From Salinibacterium sp. (GTDB taxonomy: Bacteria; Actinomycetota; Actinomycetes; Actinomycetales; Microbacteriaceae): 14,035 nt of DNA. The position numbers were made by a program, and so were the translations under genes. Below are positions 1-5,754 of this stretch, piece by piece. Position 1 is the stretch's first letter, and each line of letters opens with the position of its first letter. The stretch spans positions 1 to 14,035 of the forward strand of contig JANXTJ010000122.1 of NCBI GenBank assembly GCA_025352485.1. Reading direction: 5' to 3'. The notes under the pieces are model-generated. The model was not told the origin of the DNA, ran no database searches, and worked only from the letters and a program-made list of their open reading frames with translations.

Positions 1-1182
1 CTTGAACTGGGCGACGACGTTCTGCGCACGAGAGGCGAGGATGGTGCCCACCGGTGCGTTATTGAAGAACTTCGTCAGGTCGCTCTGACCGGTCACAGCG
101 GGATCGGTCTGGGCCGCCGCGACGCTCGGGAATGCGCCGGCGGCCTGGAAGGTCGCTGCTTCCTGCGGAGCATCCGTCAGCCAGGCGGCGAGGGCCGCCG
201 CCTCCTTCGGGTGCTTCGATGTGGTCGGAACCGTCAGGAACGAACCGCCCCAGTTGGCCGCGCCGCCGGGGAAGACGTCAGCGAAGTCCCACCCGGTGGC
301 GGAGGATCCGCCCGCGGCGGTGACTTGACCCTTGACGACTCCCAGCATCCAGCCCGGGCACACGAAGACGGCGAAGGAGCCATCCGTGAACGCCTTGCCG
401 CCGCCCCAGTCCCACTGGTTCTGGTGCGAGGAGAGGCCGGCGGCCGCGCCATTGGCGAGCTTGCCCCAGAGTGACTGGAGGTCTTTGTTGCCGTCGACGT
501 TGAGTTTGCCGTCTTTGGTGTAGTAGCCCTCCTTCTGCTGGTTGACCATGGCGTTCCACACGAAACCGCTCTGGTCGTAGAAGGCCTTGCCGGTGGCGGC
601 GTGGTACTGCTGGCCGACCTTGAAGAAGTCATCCCAGGTCGCGTTCTTGCCACCGAACAGAGCTGCAACGCTCTCCCGGTCGCTCTTCAGTCCGGCTGCG
701 GCGAAGAGAGCGCTGTTGTAGCAGAGCCCTTCCGGGCCGATGTCCGTGCCGTAGCCGATGATGCGACCCTTCGGATCAGTAGCCTGGCCGAGCTTCCAGC
801 CCACCCAGCGATCCTTGATGGCGGCGGCGCCGAAGTCGCGCAGGTCGGTGAAGGAGCTGGAGACTCCCATCACCTGACCGAGCCAGCCCTCTTCGACCGC
901 CTGAACGTCGGGAAGGCCGTTGCCAGCCGCCTGCTTGGTCTTCCAGTCGGTTAGTGCGTTGCCACCGGTGTCGATGTTGGTGGCCTTGATCGTGATGTTC
1001 GGGTTTGCCTTCTCGTATTGCGAGTAGAGACCGTCGAGGCCCATGGTGCCGAACGTCGTGACGCTAAGCGTGATTTTCTCGTTTCCTGAGCCACTACCGG
1101 ATGCGGCGCATCCGGTCATGACGAGGGCGAGGGAGGCGGCGCCGACGATGGCGATTGCCCCGGTGCGAGATTTCAGTCTCAC
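1..1182 (-). CDS. Sugar ABC transporter substrate-binding lipoprotein (partial, C-terminus outside window)
   Basis: Predicted extracellular solute-binding protein, family 1, of a carbohydrate ABC importer. It would sit lipid-anchored on the outer face of the membrane and hand the substrate to permeases, which are probably encoded further left on the same strand. Reading the minus strand from 1182 gives 394 uninterrupted codons running off the window edge; the family is usually about 410-440 residues, so little is missing. The GTG start follows a good ribosome-binding site (AAAGGAG at 1194-1188, 5 nt spacing). The N-terminus is basic, then hydrophobic, with a lipobox-like VMTGC and Cys25, followed by a Gly/Ser linker. 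The mature part carries the usual ITLSVTTFG opening, many Trp/Tyr residues of a sugar-binding cleft and a late FLTVPTTSKHPKEA segment. Two LacI-type operators upstream suggest sugar induction. The actual substrate cannot be told from this sequence. Confidence 0.9.
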   Translation of the reverse strand, partial: MRLKSRTGAIAIVGAASLALVMTGCAASGSGSGNEKITLSVTTFGTMGLDGLYSQYEKANPNITIKATNIDTGGNALTDWKTKQAAGNGLPDVQAVEEGWLGQVMGVSSSFTDLRDFGAAAIKDRWVGWKLGQATDPKGRIIGYGTDIGPEGLCYNSALFAAAGLKSDRESVAALFGGKNATWDDFFKVGQQYHAATGKAFYDQSGFVWNAMVNQQKEGYYTKDGKLNVDGNKDLQSLWGKLANGAAAGLSSHQNQWDWGGGKAFTDGSFAVFVCPGWMLGVVKGQVTAAGGSSATGWDFADVFPGGAANWGGSFLTVPTTSKHPKEAAALAAWLTDAPQEAATFQAAGAFPSVAAAQTDPAVTGQSDLTKFFNNAPVGTILASRAQNVVAQFK

Positions 1183-1219
1183 GGTCACTCCTTTGTGTGC
1201 GTTGGATGGGGGTGATTTA

Positions 1220-1233
1220 TGAGAGCGCTCCCA
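1220..1233. promoter_or_regulatory. LacI-family operator, start-proximal copy
   Basis: TGAGAGCGCTCCCA differs at one base from the perfect palindrome TGGGAGCGCTCCCA, which is known as the box of CebR-type LacI-family repressors in actinobacteria. It lies downstream of the predicted transcription start, where a bound repressor would block elongation or promoter escape. It is the exact reverse complement of the second copy at 1244-1257. Confidence 0.75.
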
Positions 1234-1243
1234 CAGTCGAGCA

Positions 1244-1257
1244 TGGGAGCGCTCTCA
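1244..1257. promoter_or_regulatory. LacI-family operator, promoter-proximal copy
   Basis: TGGGAGCGCTCTCA is the exact reverse complement of the box at 1220-1233. The two are separated by 10 bp and their centres are 24 bp apart. It begins only a few bases downstream of the predicted start point, a classical repressor position. The cognate regulator is not in the window. A CebR-like LacI protein in the rest of the transporter operon is the natural candidate (inference). Confidence 0.75.
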
Positions 1258-1262
1258 TTAAA

Positions 1263-1299
1263 TTGGTTCATCGTATGTACGTTCTTCACCCGCCGTCAA
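1263..1299 (-). promoter_or_regulatory. Promoter of the substrate-binding protein gene
   Basis: On the minus strand a TTGACG -35 box (1299-1294) is followed after 18 bp by TACGAT as -10 (1275-1270). This predicts transcription from about 1263 and a leader of roughly 80 nt that includes both LacI-type operators and the ribosome-binding site. The -35 box matches the sigma-70 consensus at five of six bases and the -10 box at four. No start site has been mapped. Confidence 0.6.
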
Positions 1300-1309
1300 C
1301 ACACGAAAG

Positions 1310-1344
1310 AGCGCCTCACCAAAAATGCTGGTGAGGCGCTTTTT
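1310..1344 (-). terminator. Terminator hairpin behind the MFS gene
   Basis: An 11-bp perfect stem (AGCGCCTCACC at 1310-1320 with GGTGAGGCGCT at 1330-1340) closes a 9-nt loop. It lies about 20 nt beyond the MFS stop codon. On the minus strand it is followed by a modest CTTTC tract; on the plus strand it is followed by TTTT (1341-1344), so it may act in both directions. It also insulates the transporter promoter, whose -35 box begins 11 bp further along the minus strand. Confidence 0.75.
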
Positions 1345-1359
1345 ACGGATGCGCGGCCG

Positions 1360-3195
1360 CTACTCTTTTCGGGAAGAACTCGTGGCTGCGGGCGGGGTGC
1401 CGACCGGGGCAGAGTCGGGATCGGCGTGGTGGGCGGCCCGGCCATCGGCGTCCGGGGCGACGAGGGCGCCGGTGGCCGATGCCGCATTCTGGGCGAGCAC
1501 CGCCGCGTCGTTATCGGCGTTCTCCTGGAGGGCAGACTTCGCGCGCAGCGGCGCCGCCTTCAGGAAGAAGCTGAGCACAAACGCCACGGCGACGACGGCA
1601 AGTGCCACCCAGTAGACGGTCACCGTCGCGTTCGAGAAGCCCTCAAGGAACGGGGCAGACAGCCGCGGGTCTGAGCCGTTCAGGAACGACGTGTCACCGT
1701 CGAGCGAGGTGGTCAGGCTGGTGCCGCCACCGGACTGAGAAGACTGGAGCAGTTCGAGAATTTGCTTGTTCTTCGGATCTGCCAGCACCGTGGGGTCGGT
1801 GAGGGCGCCCTGAAGGTCGGCAAGATTCGACTTTTCGGTGAACGCAGCCGCGATGGTGATCGGTATGCGGGTGAACAGCACCGAGAAGAGCACGGCCACA
1901 CCCAGCGTCCCTCCGATTTGGCGGAAGAAGGTCGACGAGCTCGTCGCCACCCCGATGTCGCGAGGCCCCACCGAGTTCTGACTGGCAATCGTGAGCGTCT
2001 GCATCAACTGCCCGAGCCCGAGGCCGATGAACAGCATCCCGACCATGATGTACCAGACCGGTTTGTCGGCGGTCAGGAAGGTCATCCAGAGAAAACCGGT
2101 CGCCATGAACGCCGTACCGATGGTGGGGAAGATCTTGTATTTCCCGGTGCGGGCGATGATCTGACCGCTCACGATCGACGAGATCATCAGCCCGAGAATC
2201 ATCGGCAGCATTTGCAGGCCGCTCAGGGTGGGGCTCGAGCCCTTCACGAGCTGGAGGTAGAGCGGGATCGTCATCATCGCGCCGAACATGCCGAAACCGA
2301 CGAGCACACCCAGCACGGTCGCGACCGAGAACGTGCGGTTCTTGAACATTTTAAGCGGGATGAGCGCATCGTCGCCCATCAGCTTTTCGCTCAGGATGAA
2401 TGCAGCGATACCGAGGCCACCGACCACATAGCAGAGGATCGCGCTGATGGAATCCCAGCCCCACTCCCTGCCCTTCTCGGCAACAAGCAGCAGCGGCACC
2501 AGCGCAATCACCACGGTGGCAGCCCCCCACCAGTCGATGCGAACCTTGCGCGGGGTGTGTGGAATATGCAGGAACCGCAGGACGATCGCGAGGGCGACGG
2601 CCCCGATGGGGAGGTTGATGAGGAAGACCCAGCGCCAGCCGGTGATGAACAGAATTTCCGGAGTTCCGGCGAGCAGGCCGCCGATGAGTGGGCCAATAAC
2701 GCTCGAGATACCGAAGACGGCGAGGAAGTAACCCTGGTACTTCGCGCGCTCGCGGGGCGCGAGTATGTCGCCCATGATCGCCAGCGGAAGGGCCATGAGC
2801 CCACCGGCACCGAGGCCCTGCAAGGCGCGGAACACCGCGAGCATGTACATCGAATTCGCAAAGCCCGCGGCGACAGAGCCGACGAGGAAGATCACGATCG
2901 CGATGATAAACAGCGGTCGGCGACCGAAGATGTCGCTGAGCTTGCCGTAGATCGGGGTCGCGATGGTCGAGGTGATGAGATAGGCGGTCGTCACCCACGC
3001 CTGCAGGCTGAGGCCGTGGAGGTCGTCGGCGATGGTGCGCATCGACGTGCCGACGATCGTCTGGTCGAGGGCGGAGAGAAACATTCCCGCCATCAGCCCG
3101 AAGATGACGAACATGATTTGGCGATGGGTCATCACCCCGCCAGCGTCGGCTATCGCCTGCGCTTGCTGCTTACCCTTGGATTCGACGCGTGACAT
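1360..3195 (-). CDS. DHA2 (EmrB/QacA-type) MFS drug-efflux transporter
   Basis: Predicted 611-residue, 14-helix proton-driven exporter of the DHA2 branch of the major facilitator superfamily, located in the cytoplasmic membrane. Visible family motifs, in order: LDQTIV (43-48, with the helix-1 Asp44 typical of this branch), motif A GKLSDIFGRR (84-93), motif B RALQGLGAGG (123-132) and motif C around GISSVIGPLIGG (162-173). A long loop at about 455-520 separates the last two helices, as in QacA-like proteins. The C-terminus (about 560-611) is a hydrophilic Ala/Asp/Ser-rich tail longer than usual. The ATG at 3195 has AGAGGA just upstream, with tight 3-nt spacing. It is a single-gene unit with its own terminator and a dyad-covered promoter, which suggests control by a TetR-type repressor. 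Substrates cannot be inferred; multidrug or antibiotic export is typical for the family. Confidence 0.92.
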   Translation of the reverse strand: MSRVESKGKQQAQAIADAGGVMTHRQIMFVIFGLMAGMFLSALDQTIVGTSMRTIADDLHGLSLQAWVTTAYLITSTIATPIYGKLSDIFGRRPLFIIAIVIFLVGSVAAGFANSMYMLAVFRALQGLGAGGLMALPLAIMGDILAPRERAKYQGYFLAVFGISSVIGPLIGGLLAGTPEILFITGWRWVFLINLPIGAVALAIVLRFLHIPHTPRKVRIDWWGAATVVIALVPLLLVAEKGREWGWDSISAILCYVVGGLGIAAFILSEKLMGDDALIPLKMFKNRTFSVATVLGVLVGFGMFGAMMTIPLYLQLVKGSSPTLSGLQMLPMILGLMISSIVSGQIIARTGKYKIFPTIGTAFMATGFLWMTFLTADKPVWYIMVGMLFIGLGLGQLMQTLTIASQNSVGPRDIGVATSSSTFFRQIGGTLGVAVLFSVLFTRIPITIAAAFTEKSNLADLQGALTDPTVLADPKNKQILELLQSSQSGGGTSLTTSLDGDTSFLNGSDPRLSAPFLEGFSNATVTVYWVALAVVAVAFVLSFFLKAAPLRAKSALQENADNDAAVLAQNAASATGALVAPDADGRAAHHADPDSAPVGTPPAATSSSRKE

Positions 3196-3257
3196 TGATC
3201 CTCTTCGGTCTGATCGAGTGCAAAAAAAGAGCCACCGCTCATCGCAAAACCGGCGGC

Positions 3258-3288
3258 GGCATAAAAACTTTGCGTAGAGTGCAAAGTT
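3258..3288 (-). promoter_or_regulatory. MFS promoter covered by an 8-7-8 inverted repeat (TetR-like operator)
   Basis: A perfect dyad, AACTTTGC (3266-3273) and GCAAAGTT (3281-3288) around a 7-bp spacer, lies on the predicted minus-strand promoter: -35 TTTGCA (3285-3280), 16 bp, -10 TATGCC (3263-3258). A dimeric repressor bound here would cover the -35 box and the spacer. Size and symmetry suit the TetR family, which commonly controls DHA2 pumps, but the regulator is not adjacent and the family assignment is inference. Confidence 0.6.
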
Positions 3289-3424
3289 ACACCCACGCCG
3301 ACACCGCTGGCAAACCCCCTCCGTACTCCCCTGGGAGTACCTTTGGCCTCAATTGGCCATGAACCCGCTGCGAAGCGAGTGAGACGACTAGTCCGGAATA
3401 AACAGATCATGTAGCGTAATAAGC
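3289..3424. promoter_or_regulatory. Divergent intergenic region with further symmetric sites
   Basis: This is the remaining part of the gap between the divergent MFS and amidase-like lipoprotein genes. It holds GTACTCCC-CT-GGGAGTAC (3323-3340), a perfect 8-2-8 inverted repeat. It also holds TTGGCC twice, 10 bp apart (3343-3348 and 3353-3358), which forms TGGCC/GGCCA symmetry, and the palindrome GACTAGTC (3386-3393). The 8-2-8 repeat lies roughly 80 bp upstream of the predicted MFS start and 90-100 bp upstream of the lipoprotein start, an activator-like distance for either gene. No protein can be assigned to any of these sites. Confidence 0.4.
3412..3417 (+). promoter_or_regulatory. -10 box placing transcription at the GTG start (leaderless)
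   Basis: TAGCGT fits TANNNT and ends 7 nt before the GTG at 3425. No Shine-Dalgarno sequence lies in front of that GTG. Transcription would therefore begin at or next to the start codon. No convincing -35 box is visible. Confidence 0.55.
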
Positions 3425-4309
3425 GTGATCTTCGTTACCCAGCCGGTGGCCGCCGCCGCGCTGTGTGTCGCCCTTGTGGTCTTATCGGGGTGCGCGGGGC
3501 GCGTTTCGCCGGTCACAGACGCGGTGGTCGCGGCGGCGGTCGTCTTCGCACCGGTCGTGGAGAAACTCTCGGTCGCCGAAGGTTCCCTCACGGGCGGGGA
3601 AACAATCAGCATCGAGGGCGCGCAGCTGGGCGCCGTCGATAAAGTCATGTTCGGTGGCGAAGCCGCCGCCGCGATCATCCCCGTCGGTTCGTCGCGGGTA
3701 GACGTCGTGGTTCCGCACTCCGCCGATTACACGGCCGAGACCGTGCCGGTGGTCATCTCCGTCGCCGGCCGGATCGTGCCGGTGCTCGGTACCGCACCGA
3801 CCTACAGCTATAAGGTGCTCACCGCGGTCGACCGACAACTCGAATATGCCTTCCAGCACTGGAATGACTACAACCTCGCCGAGTATGGCGACTTCACCGC
3901 ATGGGGCGGTGACTGCATGGACTTCGTCAGCCAAACCCTCGTCGCTCGAGGATGGACGACCACCGACGAGTGGTACAACCATGCTCAAGAAGACTGGGCT
4001 CCCGCCTTCATCTCCGTCACGTCATTCGACGACTGGCTCGGCCAGCATCCCGAGTTGGGGGCGGTAAAGCTCGATAGCTCGCAGCGCGATCAGCTCAAGA
4101 TCGGTGACATCGCCACGTTCGACTGGGACAACGACGGCACCCCGGATCACGCCCAGATTGTCTCGGGAATTCGCATGATCAATGGGGTGCGGCACATCTA
4201 TCTGGTGGGTCACGACATCGATACCGACTACCGCGACCTCGATGACGCGATCAAGACCGAGGGCGGCCCTGACGCGACGGTCTCGTTTTGGAGCCTGCCT
4301 TCTGCCTGA
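3425..4309 (+). CDS. Exported lipoprotein with IPT/TIG-like and amidase-like (Amidase_6 type) domains
   Basis: 294 residues. Residues 1-23 form a lipoprotein signal (hydrophobic run, lipobox VLSGC, Cys23), so it is probably anchored outside the membrane. Residues about 42-130 resemble an IPT/TIG immunoglobulin-like fold (GGETISIEG, then VDKVMFGG, VDVVVP and a VVISVAG strand). Residues about 134-290 resemble the putative amidase (Amidase_6) family: YAFQHWNDYN, then GGDCMDFVSQ with candidate nucleophile Cys164, then GDIATFDWDNDG and DHAQIVSG with candidate catalytic His242, and VGHDIDTDY. Such domains are thought to act on amide bonds in the cell wall, but that is inference here. The usual DCTNFVSQ reads DCMDFVSQ, a mild deviation next to the nucleophile. 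The GTG at 3425 is chosen for the upstream -10 box and the intact signal; GTG at 3446 is an alternative. An M15 peptidase gene follows after 19 bp. Confidence 0.75.
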   Translation: MIFVTQPVAAAALCVALVVLSGCAGRVSPVTDAVVAAAVVFAPVVEKLSVAEGSLTGGETISIEGAQLGAVDKVMFGGEAAAAIIPVGSSRVDVVVPHSADYTAETVPVVISVAGRIVPVLGTAPTYSYKVLTAVDRQLEYAFQHWNDYNLAEYGDFTAWGGDCMDFVSQTLVARGWTTTDEWYNHAQEDWAPAFISVTSFDDWLGQHPELGAVKLDSSQRDQLKIGDIATFDWDNDGTPDHAQIVSGIRMINGVRHIYLVGHDIDTDYRDLDDAIKTEGGPDATVSFWSLPSA

Positions 4310-4316
4310 CCGCGAA

Positions 4317-4322
4317 TAAGAT
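4317..4322 (+). promoter_or_regulatory. -10 box of the M15 peptidase gene (leaderless)
   Basis: TAAGAT ends exactly 6 nt before the ATG at 4329, inside the 19-bp gap after the lipoprotein stop codon. It would let the peptidase gene be transcribed independently from its first codon. There is no clear -35 box. Confidence 0.6.
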
Positions 4323-4328
4323 CGTGGG

Positions 4329-5180
4329 ATGTCTGATCTGCGCCCGCGTAACCGCACCTCACGCCTGGTGCGGCGTAGGCGCACCATCGTGGTGACCTCG
4401 ATCGTCGCTGTGGCCGTTCTCGTTGCGGTGGTCGCCGCTGTCGCCATTGCCGTTGCTGCTCCCGGCAAGAAGGCTCCCATGCCGGTGCCCAGCGCGAGTG
4501 GATCGGCCACGACCACGCCCACCGCCACGCCCACGCCCAGCCCTACCCCAACGCCCACTCCCACCTTCAACAAGTCCGCACAGTCGCTCGACGACCCGAA
4601 CAGCTATTGGGTGGTCGTTAACAAGCTTCGGCCGCTGGCCCCGAGTGACTTTGCGGCGGCCGACCTCGTTGAGGTCCCGGTGCCCTACGTCAACCAGCCC
4701 TTCCTTCGTCAGGTGGCATCCGACGCGGTCGTTGCCATGTTTGCCGCCTTCCACGCCGAAACCGGGCTGTCGATGCAGTCGCAGAGTGCGTATCGCAGCT
4801 ACTCCACCCAGGTAAGGGTGTATCAGGGCTGGGTAGACAGCCTGGGCCAGGCCGGCGCCGATCTCACCAGCGCCCGCCCCGGCTACAGCGAGCACCAGAC
4901 CGGCCTAGCCATCGACATCAACGCGCTGCCCGACCAGGGATGCGCCCTCGAGGTGTGCTGGGGCAATACCCCGCACGCCCAGTGGCTGCATGCCCAAGCA
5001 TGGCGGTTCGGCTTTATTGTGCGCTACCCCGGCGACAAGACCCCGATCACCGGTTACGAATCCGAGCCGTACCACCTGCGCTATGTCGGGGTTCAGCTCG
5101 CCACCGAGCTGCACAACACCGGTGTGACGACCCTCGAAGAATTTTTCGGTCTTCCCGCGGCACCCGATTACGCGAAATAG
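4329..5180 (+). CDS. Membrane-anchored M15 family D-alanyl-D-alanine carboxypeptidase (VanY-type)
   Basis: 283 residues. It has a very basic N-terminus, one membrane helix (about 20-43), a Thr-Pro-rich linker (about 58-80) crossing the wall, then the zinc peptidase domain (about 85-270). The M15B signatures are present: SAYRS (153-157), SEHQTGLAID (187-196, zinc ligands His189 and Asp196) and EPYHLRY (246-252, catalytic Glu246 and zinc ligand His249). The expected activity is removal of the terminal D-Ala from peptidoglycan stem peptides outside the membrane, giving wall remodelling. This housekeeping-like context gives no sign of a vancomycin-resistance cluster. Cys205 and Cys210 could form a disulphide. 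Its 3' end comes within 4 bp of the stop codon of the convergent membrane-protein gene. Confidence 0.9.
   Translation: MSDLRPRNRTSRLVRRRRTIVVTSIVAVAVLVAVVAAVAIAVAAPGKKAPMPVPSASGSATTTPTATPTPSPTPTPTPTFNKSAQSLDDPNSYWVVVNKLRPLAPSDFAAADLVEVPVPYVNQPFLRQVASDAVVAMFAAFHAETGLSMQSQSAYRSYSTQVRVYQGWVDSLGQAGADLTSARPGYSEHQTGLAIDINALPDQGCALEVCWGNTPHAQWLHAQAWRFGFIVRYPGDKTPITGYESEPYHLRYVGVQLATELHNTGVTTLEEFFGLPAAPDYAK
4500..4568 (+). repeat. Low-complexity CCCACN-type repeat encoding the Thr-Pro linker
   Basis: Degenerate tandem six-base units (variants of CCCACG, CCCACC, CCCACT) encode a run of about ten Thr-Pro or Ser-Pro pairs between the membrane anchor and the M15 catalytic domain. Such tracts can change length by slippage. 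Third bases vary, so the run is held at protein level rather than as a perfect microsatellite. Confidence 0.7.
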
Positions 5181-5184
5181 TCGA

Positions 5185-5754
5185 TCAGGCCGTGGGGTTG
5201 ACCTTCGGGTGAGCGGTCTGTAGCGCCAGCACCACGAAACCCCCGCCCAGCAGAAGCATCGCGAGGGTGCCGAGGCCCGCATAAATGTGCCCGGGCTGCA
5301 GCAGCGCGGCTCCGATGCAGGCGAGAAAAGTGCCCGGCAGGGTGGTGACACCGGCAATCCGGAACGCAGCGGCGCCGGCGACGACGCAGCCCAGCACGAG
5401 GCACAGCACCCCGATCGGGCCGAGCAGGCGCGCGATAGCGAACACCGGCTCTGGGCTCTGCCCGGCAGTGACGAGCGCCCCGCCCGCGACACCGGCGAGG
5501 ATGTCTAGCGCCGTGTAGAAAATGGCGAAGCCATAGCCGAACAGCGCTGCGAGCAGGCCATAGCTGCGACCGGCTTGGCGGGCCAGGAGCCACGCCGCCG
5601 CCCCGATCAGCGGGAAGATCGGTATCAGCGCGAGGTGCATGTTTCGCCAATACTCCGAGGTGGCCGCGGTGAGCTCCAGCGGATGCGTGAGTCCGATGAG
5701 GGCGCACAGCACGGGCGGGGTGCCGACGACGATCGCCCGCGTGCGGCGATTCAC
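5185..5754 (-). CDS. Uncharacterised six-helix membrane protein
   Basis: 189 residues of unknown function, almost entirely hydrophobic. Predicted helices lie at about 7-24, 38-60, 64-92, 102-130, 137-155 and 158-180. The opening GLTHP (His24) and a WRNMHLALIP stretch (His40) place histidines at helix ends, and PGHIY adds His156 and helix 3 adds Asp84. Such residues could bind metal or haem, or line a channel, but this is speculation. The GTG start at 5754 overlaps the phosphoglucomutase stop codon by 4 bp (GTGA), so it is probably translated by coupling from the same mRNA. A functional link with phosphoglucomutase is possible but unproven. The gene ends 4 bp from the convergent M15 gene. Confidence 0.75.
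   Translation of the reverse strand: MNRRTRAIVVGTPPVLCALIGLTHPLELTAATSEYWRNMHLALIPIFPLIGAAAWLLARQAGRSYGLLAALFGYGFAIFYTALDILAGVAGGALVTAGQSPEPVFAIARLLGPIGVLCLVLGCVVAGAAAFRIAGVTTLPGTFLACIGAALLQPGHIYAGLGTLAMLLLGGGFVVLALQTAHPKVNPTA

Noticed and set aside
1183..1309. Possible riboswitch in the transporter leader
   Set aside because: The symmetric sequences are explained better as LacI-type DNA operators, and no conserved aptamer pattern is visible.
1762..3192. A 476-codon plus-strand open frame opposite the MFS gene
   Set aside because: It mirrors the MFS codons: high-GC genes often leave the antisense frame open. Its translation is an unnatural His/Asp/Glu/Arg-rich string with no recognisable domain.
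4329..5180. VanY-type peptidase as part of a glycopeptide-resistance cluster
   Set aside because: No VanH/A/X or VanRS-like genes are nearby; M15 carboxypeptidases are common housekeeping wall enzymes.
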